Part shown: positions 17,731 through 26,467 of the stretch, piece by piece
Position numbering within the stretch: position 1 is the first letter of the stretch
How the letters are laid out: each line of letters begins with the position of its first letter
Assembly (NCBI GenBank): GCA_007692755.1
Contig: REBL01000150.1
Coordinates: 1-38,396, forward strand
DNA: 38,396 nt
Source of the DNA: Nodularia sp. (in: cyanobacteria)
GTDB taxonomy: Bacteria; Cyanobacteriota; Cyanobacteriia; Cyanobacteriales; Nostocaceae
Reading direction: 5' to 3'
Notes under the pieces: model-generated
What the model saw: only the letters and a program-made list of their open reading frames with translations
Told to the model about the DNA's origin: nothing
The model's database searches: none
Translations under genes and position numbers: made by a program

Positions 17731-20622
17731 ATGATTGAACTTTGGGGACCCTTAGTTATTTTAATTGTCTGTTCAGTCTTGGGCGGGTTACCAATTATTG
17801 GTTGGATTACCTCCGCCCTCAAAGGCAGGCAATTATCACAAATTGGCACTAAAAACATCAGTGTTTCAGCCGCTTTTTATCACGGCGGTACATGGGTAGG
17901 TATTCTGGCTGTTATGTCAGAAGCGATCAAGGGAATTGCGGCAGTTTTGCTGTCTCGTGTATTTTTTCCCGCAGGATCGGCTTGGGAATTAATTGCCCTT
18001 ATTGCCTTGGTATTAGGTAGATATGGGGTAGGCAGAGGGGCAGGTACAACCAATGTCGTTTGGGGATTTATTGTTCACGACCCCCTTGTAGCCATATTTA
18101 CAGGTCTGTTAGCAATTATCAGTTTTACAGTTCTGCAATCTCGGCAACTGGTAAAATTCGGAGTTTTATTTGTATTTCCCTTGTTTGTGTTACTTCTGAA
18201 TGTGGGCAATTTCCCCAAAATCATGGCGGCTATTGTCCTAGCTGGAGTCTTGGGATGGATTTACACAAAAATTCCCGATGATTTGAATTTGCCAGTCTCA
18301 GAAGCTAATACAGATTCACAAGCAGCTTTGACATATTTACGAGGTGATAGCTCGATTCTTTCTTTAGATGACCAGTTGGATGCTGTCTTAGTCGGACAAA
18401 AAGCCGCGACATTATCTCAAATTAAGCGCTGGGGCTATCCAGTGCCGAAAGGATGGGTGATTTCTCCTATGGATGATCCTGAACATTTAATCGCCATTCT
18501 TCAGCCTTCGGATTTATCTCCTTTAGTCGTGCGTTCCTCTGCTATTGGGGAAGACTCCGAACAAGCCTCTGCGGCTGGACAGTACACAACTATTTTGAAC
18601 GTTACCAGCAAACGGCAATTACAAGCGGCGATCGCTCAAGTCCAAGCTTCTTACAATCATCCATCGGCTGTACAATATCGTCGCGATCGCGGTTTACCAG
18701 ATACAGCAATGGCGGTACTGGTACAACAACAAATCCAGAGTGTATATTCTGGTGTTGCTTTCAGTCGTGACCCCATCACCCAACAAGGCGATGCAATTGT
18801 GATTGAAGCTTTACCCGGTAGCCCCACTCAAGTTGTTTCGGGCAAAGTTACACCAGAACAATATCGCGCCTTTGTGGTGGAAACCGAGAATATTTCCTCT
18901 GTGCAATTGGAGGGAAGGGGGCAAGTTCCACAAGCATTAATCAAGCAAGTAGCATATTTAGTCCGGCGATTAGAAAAACAATATCACGGACTGCCTCAAG
19001 ATATTGAGTGGACTTATGACAGTCAAAATCTCTGGGTTTTGCAATCTCGACCCATTACCACCCTACTACCCATCTGGACTAGGAAAATAGCCGCCGAAGT
19101 CATTCCTGGGGTGATTCAACCCTTAACCTGGTCGATTAATCGCCCCCTGACTTGTGGCGTTTGGGGAGATATTTTTACTTTGGTTTTAGGCGATCGCGCC
19201 TTGGGATTAGATTTTACCGCAACTGCTACGCTGCACTATTCCAGAGCTTATTTTAATGCCTCCCTCTTAGGACAGATTTTTCTGCTGATGGGTTTACCAC
19301 CCGAAAGTCTGGAATTTTTAACCAGAGGGGCTAAAATGAGCAAACCGCCGTTAAAGTCCACTTTGGCGAACTTGCCAGGATTAATGCGGCTGCTGAAGCA
19401 AGAACTCAGCTTAGAAAAGGATTTTAAGCGAGATTATAGTAGAAAGTTTATTCCTGGTTTGTCACAATTAACACAGGAGTCAACAGAAGGACTAGCAGCA
19501 CCCCAGCTGTTAGCAAGAATAGATTTTATTCTGGAATTACTCCGCAGTGGAACTTATTACAGTATTTTAGCGCCCTTGAGTGCCGCCTTGAGACAGGCAA
19601 TTTTTCGCGTCAAAGATGGAGAAATTGATCACAGTGTCGCCCCAGAAGTATCAGCATTGCGATCGCTAACTGCTTTAGCTACAGATGCTAAACAGATATT
19701 ACCTGAGTGTGAACCGAATCAAGTATTTGAATATTTGGCACAAACTCCAGAAGGAGTTAAAATTATCGCTGAATTTAAGGAACTGCTGGAAGATTACGGC
19801 TATTTAAGTGATGTAGGCACAAATATTGCTGTTCCTACCTGGAAGGAAAACCCCCAACCCATCAAGCAATTATTTATACAGTTATTGCAAAATCGACCAG
19901 ATATAGATGGTGGAGATGCAATCAATCGGGTGTTATCAGCAAAGCGCAAACGAGGGGTAGTACAAAGACGGGTTGATATTAAAGGACGAGTCACCGAACT
20001 GTATTCTCGACTCTTGGCTGAATTGAGGTGGCGATTTGTCGCTTTAGAGCAAATTTGGTTGAAATCCGGCTTACTAAGAAAAACTGGAGATATCTTTTTT
20101 CTAGAATTGGATGAAGTTCGGCGGTTAGTCGTCGGGGATGATTTTCAACTCAGGCAAAATTTATCTGAGATAGTACAATTCAGGCGATCGCAATTTGACC
20201 AAGATAGTCAGTTTAATCAAATCCCCCTTTTAGTTTACGGCAATACACCACCCCATCCCTTACCTCCTTCTCCTTTTTACTCAGACCAAGTATTACAAGG
20301 TATTCCCGCCAGCCACGGACAAGCCGAAGGACGAATCAAGGTAGTAAGAAATTTACAAGACTTACCAGAAATCAACCGCGATACAATTTTGGTAGTACCT
20401 TACACAGATTCCGGCTGGGCCCCTTTGTTAGTCAGGGCTGGTGGCTTAATTGCTGAGGCTGGTGGACGACTTTCTCACGGTGCAATTGTGGCTCGTGAGT
20501 ACGGTATTCCAGCTATCATGGATGTTCACAATGCTACCTGGATCTTACAGGATGGGCAACGGGTACGAATGGATGGATCTAGGGGAATTGTGGAATTATC
20601 TAACGACTTGAGGCCAGATTGA
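17731..20622 (+). CDS. Fusion of a PlsY-like membrane domain with an ATP-grasp/His-swivel dikinase
   Basis: A 963-aa protein. Residues 1-180 are hydrophobic with about five helices and resemble PlsY glycerol-3-phosphate acyltransferase (LPIIGWITSALKGRQL, IGTKN, then EAIKG), though the classic GSGN and GHN motifs look degenerate. Residues 215-445 form a PEP-synthase/PPDK-type ATP-grasp domain: GQKAATLSQI, VVRSSAIGEDS, GVAFSRDP and LQSRPIT. A central region of about 370 residues has no motif I recognise. The C-terminal swivelling domain has GGRLSHGAIVAREYGIPA with the phosphorylatable H916. The TIM-barrel PEP/pyruvate domain is absent, giving an order like rifampin phosphotransferase. Inference: a membrane-tethered dikinase acting on an unknown small molecule or lipid. 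The start at ATG 17731 is the first after a stop. Confidence 0.88.
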   Translation: MIELWGPLVILIVCSVLGGLPIIGWITSALKGRQLSQIGTKNISVSAAFYHGGTWVGILAVMSEAIKGIAAVLLSRVFFPAGSAWELIALIALVLGRYGVGRGAGTTNVVWGFIVHDPLVAIFTGLLAIISFTVLQSRQLVKFGVLFVFPLFVLLLNVGNFPKIMAAIVLAGVLGWIYTKIPDDLNLPVSEANTDSQAALTYLRGDSSILSLDDQLDAVLVGQKAATLSQIKRWGYPVPKGWVISPMDDPEHLIAILQPSDLSPLVVRSSAIGEDSEQASAAGQYTTILNVTSKRQLQAAIAQVQASYNHPSAVQYRRDRGLPDTAMAVLVQQQIQSVYSGVAFSRDPITQQGDAIVIEALPGSPTQVVSGKVTPEQYRAFVVETENISSVQLEGRGQVPQALIKQVAYLVRRLEKQYHGLPQDIEWTYDSQNLWVLQSRPITTLLPIWTRKIAAEVIPGVIQPLTWSINRPLTCGVWGDIFTLVLGDRALGLDFTATATLHYSRAYFNASLLGQIFLLMGLPPESLEFLTRGAKMSKPPLKSTLANLPGLMRLLKQELSLEKDFKRDYSRKFIPGLSQLTQESTEGLAAPQLLARIDFILELLRSGTYYSILAPLSAALRQAIFRVKDGEIDHSVAPEVSALRSLTALATDAKQILPECEPNQVFEYLAQTPEGVKIIAEFKELLEDYGYLSDVGTNIAVPTWKENPQPIKQLFIQLLQNRPDIDGGDAINRVLSAKRKRGVVQRRVDIKGRVTELYSRLLAELRWRFVALEQIWLKSGLLRKTGDIFFLELDEVRRLVVGDDFQLRQNLSEIVQFRRSQFDQDSQFNQIPLLVYGNTPPHPLPPSPFYSDQVLQGIPASHGQAEGRIKVVRNLQDLPEINRDTILVVPYTDSGWAPLLVRAGGLIAEAGGRLSHGAIVAREYGIPAIMDVHNATWILQDGQRVRMDGSRGIVELSNDLRPD

Positions 20623-20756
20623 GTCTAAAAAAGCAAGGGAGAAAAGGAAGGTTGTTAAGGGATTTCCAGAAAATAAATTGCCCCATTTCATCAGACCATC
20701 TTTGTTCTTTATCCCCCCTGCACCCAGCACCCAGCACCCTCCTCCCCTGTTTCTTC

Positions 20757-21329
20757 TCACTCCTCTGGTTTCCAGTGAGGATTGACTAAACTTGTCAGAA
20801 TATGATCTTCCCATTTACCATTAATTAATAAATAATCTCTCGCGTATCCTTCCACGACAAAACCGAGTCTTTTTAAGACATTACCACTGCGTCGATTGTG
20901 AGGCATATAATTAGCCATGATGCGATGAAAATTTAATTCTTCAAATACATAATCAGTCGCAACTTTCAAGGCTTCTGTCATATACCCTTTACCTTGCTCA
21001 GATTCTGCCAGACTATATCCTACATAGCAAAAATGTGCTGCACCACGGATAAAATTACTAAAGTTTATCGTGCCAATAACTTTAGTGGATTTTTTCTGTG
21101 GGAAAATGAACAGCTTTAATGATTGGTCATGGATGAACTCCAAGACATTATTTTCAATTTGATATTGCCAATACTCTTCTGTAAACAAATGATCCAATAA
21201 AATAGGATAAAATGGCGTAAAATAAGTTTTATTCTCAGAAAAATATTTAATTAGTTGCGGTATATCCTTTTTAATAGCAATTCTTAACGTCAGGCGATCG
21301 CTTGTGATCAGTGGTAATTCTGTTTTCAT
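20757..21329 (-). CDS. GNAT N-acetyltransferase, RimJ/RimL-like
   Basis: A 190-aa acetyltransferase with the usual blocks: an N-terminal TSDRLTLRIA, the strand GYSLAESEQGKGYMTEAL (about 104-121) holding the acetyl-CoA pyrophosphate-binding loop QGKGYMTE, and the C-terminal motif NRRSGNVLKRLGFVVEGYARD. These are diagnostic of the group that includes the ribosomal-protein acetyltransferases RimJ/RimL, but substrates vary, so no specific target is claimed. ATG 21329 fits the family N-terminus. It stands between a CCCAGCA-type repeat and the divergent bioB gene. Confidence 0.92.
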   Translation of the reverse strand: MKTELPLITSDRLTLRIAIKKDIPQLIKYFSENKTYFTPFYPILLDHLFTEEYWQYQIENNVLEFIHDQSLKLFIFPQKKSTKVIGTINFSNFIRGAAHFCYVGYSLAESEQGKGYMTEALKVATDYVFEELNFHRIMANYMPHNRRSGNVLKRLGFVVEGYARDYLLINGKWEDHILTSLVNPHWKPEE

Positions 21330-21491
21330 ATAAGTAATAATTCTTACAATAAATCTGCCAGATCACCAAAATATTGGTAAGCTGATGTCTAATATCTACA
21401 GCATAAGATTGAGATGATTTAATCCCAAAGCTGTATTTTAAAAGAGCCAACAGAAAATGGTTCTTGATCAATCCAGTCTATAAGAAGGATA

Positions 21492-22505
21492 ATGATGTCG
21501 GTGGGAATACGCTACAATTGGCAGAAAGCAGAGATTCAAGCGATATACAACACGCCATTCCTAGAGCTGATTTATCAAGCTGCTAGCGTGCATCGCCAAT
21601 ATCATGATTCAACGAAAATACAAGTTTGTAAGCTAATCTCCATTAAAACAGGTGCTTGTCCCGAAGATTGTGGCTACTGCGCCCAGTCTTCCCGTTATCA
21701 AACCGAAGTCAAGCCCCAAGCACTGTTAGAGAAGGAAACAGTCCTGAATATTGCCCAAAAAGCTAAAGCAACGGGCGTAAGTCGCGTTTGCATGGGTGCT
21801 GCTTGGCGAGAAGTGCGGGATAATTCGCAATTTGACACAGTGCTGGAAATGGTCAAAGAAGTCACCGATATGGGTTTAGAAGTCTGCTGTACTCTGGGAA
21901 TGCTGACCACAAATCAGGCGAAACGCTTAGAAGCAGCCGGACTGTATGCTTATAACCATAATTTGGATACTTCCCAGGAATATTATAATACGATTATTAC
22001 CACGAGAACTTATGGCGATCGCCTGAATACAATTGATAATGTTCGACAGACAAATGTCACAGTATGTTCTGGCGGTATTCTCGGTTTAGGCGAAAGTGTT
22101 GATGACCGTGTAGGGATGTTAGAAACGCTATCAAATTTACAACCTCATCCAGAGTCCGTCCCGATTAATATTCTTTCCCAAGTCCCAGGTACACCCCTAG
22201 AAAATCAACCAGATGTACCCATTTGGGAAGTAGTACGCATGATCGCCACAGCCAGAATTGTTATGCCAAATTCTGATGTGCGTCTCAGTGCTGGTAGGGC
22301 GAGACTTTCCCAAGTCGAACAAGCTTTATGCTTTATGGCTGGGGCAAATTCCATCTTTTCCAGCGATGATAATCAAATGCTGACAGTCACTACTCCCTGT
22401 CCAGATTACGACGCTGACAAAGAAATGCTGAATTTGCTGGGCTTAGAAATGCGTCCTCCTCACCAAAGACCGGAAAAGGTGACAATTCCGGCCGTTGTAG
22501 GTTAA
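21492..22505 (+). CDS. bioB: Biotin synthase
   Basis: Radical-SAM enzyme inserting sulfur into dethiobiotin, the last step of biotin synthesis. The 337-aa length is normal. The 4Fe-4S motif CPEDCGYC has C56, C60 and C63; the 2Fe-2S ligand cysteines appear at C99 and C131 (VCMGAAWR and LEVCCTLGM), and the conserved [27 protein letters not shown] and RLSAGRA blocks are present. The start ATG-ATG at 21492 follows AGAAGGAT. No other bio gene is in the window. Confidence 0.98.
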   Translation: MMSVGIRYNWQKAEIQAIYNTPFLELIYQAASVHRQYHDSTKIQVCKLISIKTGACPEDCGYCAQSSRYQTEVKPQALLEKETVLNIAQKAKATGVSRVCMGAAWREVRDNSQFDTVLEMVKEVTDMGLEVCCTLGMLTTNQAKRLEAAGLYAYNHNLDTSQEYYNTIITTRTYGDRLNTIDNVRQTNVTVCSGGILGLGESVDDRVGMLETLSNLQPHPESVPINILSQVPGTPLENQPDVPIWEVVRMIATARIVMPNSDVRLSAGRARLSQVEQALCFMAGANSIFSSDDNQMLTVTTPCPDYDADKEMLNLLGLEMRPPHQRPEKVTIPAVVG

Positions 22506-22519
22506 CCCCACTCCCTAAG

Positions 22520-22539
22520 CCTACGGTGTAGACACAAGT
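22520..22539. repeat. CTACGGTGTA(C/G)ACACAAG repeat copy
   Basis: CCTACGGTGTAGACACAAGT; other copies are at 13463-13481 (inverted), 36817-36836 and 36966-36984 (inverted). Confidence 0.6.
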
Positions 22540-22556
22540 CCTAAAATTCTTCCCTC

Positions 22557-22608
22557 TTGACACTCCCCGCGATAAATCGACGGGGATTATTGGTTTAACG
22601 AAACCACT
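22557..22608. mobile_element. Possible IS200/IS605-type end remnant
   Basis: TTGACACTCCCC leads into a hairpin (CCCCGCGAT / ATCG-A-CGGGG, 22565-22585) followed by ATTATTGGTTTAACGAA. This layout resembles subterminal hairpins of IS200/IS605-family elements. No tnpA or tnpB is nearby, so at most a relic or a small non-autonomous copy. Confidence 0.4.
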
Positions 22609-22629
22609 TAATCTAGAGTGACAAAGAAT

Positions 22630-22657
22630 GTAGAGACGTTCCATGGAACGTCTCTAC
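22630..22657. repeat. 28-bp perfect palindrome
   Basis: GTAGAGACGTTCCA followed exactly by its reverse complement. A diverged copy is at 13272-13298. Confidence 0.9.
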
Positions 22658-22766
22658 GAGGATGTTTGACAAGTTTATGGCTAACGCCACGCTATGGGCG
22701 AATATAATTCGCTATTACACAAACGTAGACTTATACTAACTTTCCTCCCCTCTGCCCCCTCCTCAT

Positions 22767-23120
22767 TCACGCTGTAGCAAATTCTGTAAAACTTCGTTTA
22801 CTGGGATGATGGAAGCCTAAAACAATATCGCTTTGGGGTATTCCTGCTGATAGCAAATCATCAACTACGCATAAATTAGTTGCATCTTCTTCTACCCAAA
22901 TTTTGTCATTTTTAATACTGAGATACATGATAATATGCTGTATCTGCTTTTTGTCATCCCAGCCAAACCGAAACCAAAGATATTGGTCTCTTTGGTCGTC
23001 AAAAGCCAAGCGATCGCTGACTTCAATTGCCCTAGCTTCTGTAATTTTAGCATTTGTCATTTCATAATACGAACTCAATATCTTCTTGATAGCATTGCGG
23101 TATTTTTCTAACTTATCCAT
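22767..23120 (-). CDS. XisI family protein
   Basis: A 117-aa protein of the XisI family (fdxN-element excision controlling factor). Characteristic blocks are MDKLEKYRNAIKKIL at the N-terminus, then QYLWFRFGWDDKKQI, a short beta segment IMYLSIKNDKIWVEED, and the C-terminal block LLSAGIPQSDIVLGFHHPSKR, split at the helix turn. Its start overlaps the end of xisH by 13 bp, so the two are co-translated. In Anabaena PCC 7120 XisH and XisI are needed with the recombinase XisF for excision of the fdxN element; no XisF is in this window. Confidence 0.92.
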   Translation of the reverse strand: MDKLEKYRNAIKKILSSYYEMTNAKITEARAIEVSDRLAFDDQRDQYLWFRFGWDDKKQIQHIIMYLSIKNDKIWVEEDATNLCVVDDLLSAGIPQSDIVLGFHHPSKRSFTEFATA

Positions 23121-23524
23121 TGCTTAATTTCCTCTTTATCTGTGTTAACAACTATTAATAGAAGTTGATTTTGCTTGATGACTGCCTGTACAGATTTACG
23201 TTGAAAAAACTTTTCGTAAACAACATCATCAATAGCTAAATAAAGTGTATATTCTGGCTCAGTCAGTTGAATAAGATTTCGATAGACAATGTATTGTCCC
23301 AAGGCGTTGTGAAAATCATACATTAGTGATTTGCCCACAAAACTCTTGATTTCTACAACAATTTTTTGTCCCTGACGTTCTGCCGCAATTGGTTTTTCTG
23401 CTGCTAAGTCGGCATAGAGTTCAGCATCCTCATATTTTATAAAGTAAGGATCTGCCGTGATAGTCCAACAATCTTTGATCAATGCGTTCTTGACTTCATT
23501 ATGATATATGTCTTTGGCTGGCAT
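23108..23524 (-). CDS. XisH family protein (endonuclease-like fold)
   Basis: A 138-aa XisH protein. It starts MPAKDIYHNEVKNALIKDCW and has D39 followed by E58-I-K60 in VVEIKSF, which fits a PD-(D/E)xK-type nuclease core. It is paired with XisI downstream, overlapping by 13 bp, and begins 94 bp after the ftsH stop, beyond a strong terminator, so it probably has its own promoter. Isolated xisHI pairs are frequent in Nostocales; they may act as a nuclease/inhibitor-like pair rather than as an excision factor, but that is inference. Confidence 0.93.
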   Translation of the reverse strand: MPAKDIYHNEVKNALIKDCWTITADPYFIKYEDAELYADLAAEKPIAAERQGQKIVVEIKSFVGKSLMYDFHNALGQYIVYRNLIQLTEPEYTLYLAIDDVVYEKFFQRKSVQAVIKQNQLLLIVVNTDKEEIKQWIS

Positions 23525-23547
23525 AGTGGCACGATTAAGTAATACTT

Positions 23548-23588
23548 TAAAAAAAATAGGGTAACTCTGGAAACTCCAGAACTACCCC
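23548..23588 (-). terminator. Rho-independent terminator of ftsH
   Basis: On the minus strand GGGTAGTTCTGG and CCAGAGTTACCC form a 12-bp stem with two G-U pairs and a 5-nt loop (23587-23576 with 23570-23559), followed by TATTTTTTTT. It lies 30 bp after the ftsH stop. Confidence 0.85.
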
Positions 23589-23617
23589 AATTTTAGTTAA
23601 ACTGCAAGCAAAGTTAA

Positions 23618-25459
23618 TTAAGCAAAAGCAGCAGTTTTGACATCATTATTTGTTAAAATCTCTTGCAATTCGTCAGAATCTACTGTTTCTTTTTCCACCA
23701 GCATTTTCGCGATGAGATCAAGAATGTGGCGGTTGTTAACTAATACTTCTTTCGCTCTTGTATAAGCTACATCAACCAGTTTACGCACTTCTTCATCAAT
23801 AGCCGCAGCAGTTTCTTCGGAGAAATCACGCTCTGACATGATATCTCTGCCTAAGAACATATTACCTTGCTGACGACCCAGGGCAACTGGTCCCAAGCGA
23901 TCGCTCATCCCAAAACGAGTAATCATCTGACGCGCTACACGGGCTACTTGTTGCAAGTCATTAGAAGCACCTGTGGTTACTTCTTCATCACCAAAGATTA
24001 ATTCTTCAGCTAAACGACCGCCTAAAGCTACAGCCATTTGATTTTCCAGATAAGAACGGCTATACAAGCCTGTATCCATCCGGTCTTCACTAGGAGTAAA
24101 CCAAGTTAAACCACCAGCACGACCGCGAGGAATAATGCTGATTTTTTGTACTGGGTCATAGTCAGGCATCAAAGCACCAACTAAGGCGTGACCAGCTTCG
24201 TGATATGCTACTAAGGTTTTGCGTTTCTCGCTCATTACCCGGTCTTTCTTCTCTGGGCCAGCTAACACGCGATCAATGGCATCATTGATTTCATCCATAG
24301 CAATTTCGGTTAAATTGCGTCGTGCTGCCAAAATTGCCGCTTCGTTGAGCAAGTTGGATAAATCTGCACCAGTAAACCCAGGAGTCCGACGAGCGATTTT
24401 ATCCAAGTCCACATCTTTGGCTAAGGTCTTACCACGGGCGTGAACTTTGAGGATTTCGCTACGTCCAGCATAGTCGGGACGGTCTACAACTACTTGACGG
24501 TCAAAACGACCAGGACGCAACAGTGCTGCATCTAAGACATCAGGACGGTTGGTAGCGGCAATAATGATAATGCCAGTATTACCTTCAAAACCATCCATTT
24601 CGGTGAGTAACTGGTTAAGGGTTTGTTCCCGTTCATCGTTACCACCACCTAAACCTGCACCCCGTTGACGACCTACAGCGTCAATTTCATCGATAAATAC
24701 GATACAAGGAGCGTTGGTCTTCGCTTGTTCAAACAAATCGCGGACGCGGGAAGCACCCACACCGACAAACATTTCTACAAATTCAGAACCAGAGATGGAA
24801 AAGAAGGGTACACCCGCTTCTCCGGCTACAGCCCGCGCTAGCAGGGTTTTACCTGTCCCTGGAGGGCCAACTAATAATACACCTTTAGGAATTTTTGCTC
24901 CAACTGCGGTAAAGCGGTCGGCGTTTTTGAGAAAGTCTACTACTTCGTTTAATTCCAACTTGGCTTGGTCAATACCAGCGACATCACCAAAGGTTACCTG
25001 TGTTTGCGGCTCCATTTGCACTCTGGCTTTGGATTTACCAAAGTTCATGGCTTGGTTTCCAGGACCACTTTGAGCGCGACGTAGTAAGAAGAATAAACCC
25101 ACCAGAAGCAATACAGGGAAAAATAAACTGCTCAGTGCCTTAAACCAAAATCCTTCATCAGTTTGGGGCAGAACAGCAAAATCAACGCCCTTTTGACTCA
25201 AATTATTGATTAAATCAGGGTCATTGACTAAAGTCACTACCTTTTTGTCACCACCATCTGTGGGGGTAACCAGCGCTGTCGAGCGGTCTGCACTCAGACT
25301 GACTTTAGCGACGCTACCTTTGTCAACTTCTTGAATAAATTGACTGTATCTCCATGTTTCTCTAGTTTGAGGTTGTTTGTCAAAGAATGCTGTTCCTAAA
25401 GCAATGACAACTATAAATAGCAGCGCATAAAGCCCCGCATTTCTCCATCTTTTATTCAC
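23618..25459 (-). CDS. ftsH: ATP-dependent zinc metalloprotease FtsH
   Basis: Membrane-bound AAA+ protease, 613 aa. Two membrane helices (about 9-25 and 108-127) flank a lumenal/periplasmic domain. The AAA module has Walker A GPPGTGKT (198-205), Walker B VFIDEID (254-260), pore loop FVGVG (231-235) and the SRH around TNRPDVLD...RFDRQ. The zinc site is HEAGH (420-424). The N-terminus and length match the thylakoid-type cyanobacterial FtsH proteins that turn over photodamaged photosystem proteins; which paralogue is not certain. The start is GTG with AGGAGG 10 nt upstream. A terminator follows the gene. Confidence 0.97.
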   Translation of the reverse strand: MNKRWRNAGLYALLFIVVIALGTAFFDKQPQTRETWRYSQFIQEVDKGSVAKVSLSADRSTALVTPTDGGDKKVVTLVNDPDLINNLSQKGVDFAVLPQTDEGFWFKALSSLFFPVLLLVGLFFLLRRAQSGPGNQAMNFGKSKARVQMEPQTQVTFGDVAGIDQAKLELNEVVDFLKNADRFTAVGAKIPKGVLLVGPPGTGKTLLARAVAGEAGVPFFSISGSEFVEMFVGVGASRVRDLFEQAKTNAPCIVFIDEIDAVGRQRGAGLGGGNDEREQTLNQLLTEMDGFEGNTGIIIIAATNRPDVLDAALLRPGRFDRQVVVDRPDYAGRSEILKVHARGKTLAKDVDLDKIARRTPGFTGADLSNLLNEAAILAARRNLTEIAMDEINDAIDRVLAGPEKKDRVMSEKRKTLVAYHEAGHALVGALMPDYDPVQKISIIPRGRAGGLTWFTPSEDRMDTGLYSRSYLENQMAVALGGRLAEELIFGDEEVTTGASNDLQQVARVARQMITRFGMSDRLGPVALGRQQGNMFLGRDIMSERDFSEETAAAIDEEVRKLVDVAYTRAKEVLVNNRHILDLIAKMLVEKETVDSDELQEILTNNDVKTAAFA

Positions 25460-25488
25460 TGAGGTCTATCCTCCTGTATTTTTTGTGA

Positions 25489-25523
25489 GTTAGCGTAGCT
25501 TCTCTGATATGAGAGGGCATTAT
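25489..25523. repeat. GTTAGCGTAGC hairpin repeat
   Basis: GTTAGCGTAGCT followed by CTCT-GATAT-GAGAGGCATTA-like hairpin sequence (one extra G). A close copy is at 28752-28780 and a truncated one at about 8624-8636. It lies in the ftsH upstream region. Confidence 0.65.
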
Positions 25524-25576
25524 TAAGAATTATGTTAACTTATCTTAAGGTATAACATAACGGTACGGCTGTCATG

Positions 25577-26350
25577 TTAGAAAAGCCTCCTTATTTGTAA
25601 AAAACTTGGATGGTAGGGATTATATTGTAGCGATCCTGTGGGCTGCCAGACAGTATGAATGGGGATAATTTCTACCACACTATTAGTGTAGGCGATCGCT
25701 TCAAATCCCCGCACTAACTCCGCATCCCAAGGTAACTCCCGCACCGTGGGCAAACACTTGATTAATTGCGATCGCACAATTCCCGGTAAAATTCCCCCTG
25801 TTAATGGTGGTGTCCACCAACTACCATGCTGCCATCCCCAAAGGTTACCTGTGGTAGTTTCTAGCCAATTGCCTGCACCATCAATTAAAATTGCTTCCTG
25901 AGAATTTAACTGTTGGGCGTGAGTCTTCGCCAACCAAGCACTGAGATAGTTGCCAGTTTTATGAGAAGGAAGACTACGATAAAAGTTTGATAATGCCAGA
26001 GTTGTGGTAATGCCGTGCTTTTGTTTGGCGATTAAATCCGCTGGTAGTAACCTTCCAGTTATCCACTCGCGTCCATCAGCAAACAGAGTAATTCTCAGAA
26101 TTGGGAAACGTTCCCCCAGAATTTCCGCACCTTGACGCACCAGATTCCAGTTTGGTTCTCGCCAACCAAAAGATTGTAAAGAGAAAAGTAGGCGATCGCA
26201 GTGTGCCACCCAGTTAGTTAAACTACTATCGAGGCTAATACCATAAACGCGCACCGTTGTAAATACAGTCGCCCCAAAAAGTAACCCCGGATCATGAATA
26301 TCTAATTCTAGGGTTTGGGATTCTATCAGTTTGCCGTTATACCAATAAAT
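25577..26350 (-). CDS. Class IV aminotransferase, probable aminodeoxychorismate lyase, start codon unclear
   Basis: PLP-dependent fold-type IV enzyme resembling PabC, which makes 4-aminobenzoate for folate. The call rests on LIDGAGNWLETTTGNLWG, LTGGILPGIVR and HKTGNYL with a likely PLP lysine. The first ordinary start codon, GTG at 26254, gives 225 aa but would cut off a clearly conserved N-terminus: the same frame upstream reads DIHDPGLLFGATVFTTVRVY and is open back to TAG at 26360-26362. No ATG, GTG or TTG lies in that stretch. A start at ATT 26350 (IYWYNGKLIESQ) would give 257 aa, the expected size. Either a rare start codon is used, or the start was mutated. The upstream DNA is a CCCTGCA tandem repeat. 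Confidence 0.8.
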   Translation of the reverse strand: MYWYNGKLIESQTLELDIHDPGLLFGATVFTTVRVYGISLDSSLTNWVAHCDRLLFSLQSFGWREPNWNLVRQGAEILGERFPILRITLFADGREWITGRLLPADLIAKQKHGITTTLALSNFYRSLPSHKTGNYLSAWLAKTHAQQLNSQEAILIDGAGNWLETTTGNLWGWQHGSWWTPPLTGGILPGIVRSQLIKCLPTVRELPWDAELVRGFEAIAYTNSVVEIIPIHTVWQPTGSLQYNPYHPSFLQIRRLF

Positions 26351-26395
26351 AACACTAACCTACTATATAAAACTCTTTGTCCTTATCTGAATTAT

Positions 26396-26466
26396 CCCCC
26401 CTGCACCCTGCACCCTGCCCCCCTGCCTCTTCTCTTCTCCCCTGCACCCTGCCCCCCTGCCTCTTA
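26396..26466. repeat. CCCTGCA/CCCCCCTGCCTCTT tandem repeat
   Basis: Heptamer-based repeat with two copies of CCCTGCACCCTG-CCCCCCTGCCTCTT. It fills the gap between the pabC-like gene and the next upstream gene, whose last codon lies 2 bp from it. Confidence 0.85.
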
Positions 26467-26467
26467 T

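Noticed and set aside
20596..20814. 72-codon minus-strand frame between the dikinase and GNAT genes
   Set aside because: Overlaps the 3' end of the dikinase and a CCCAGCA repeat; the Gly/Arg-rich translation reflects the repeat.
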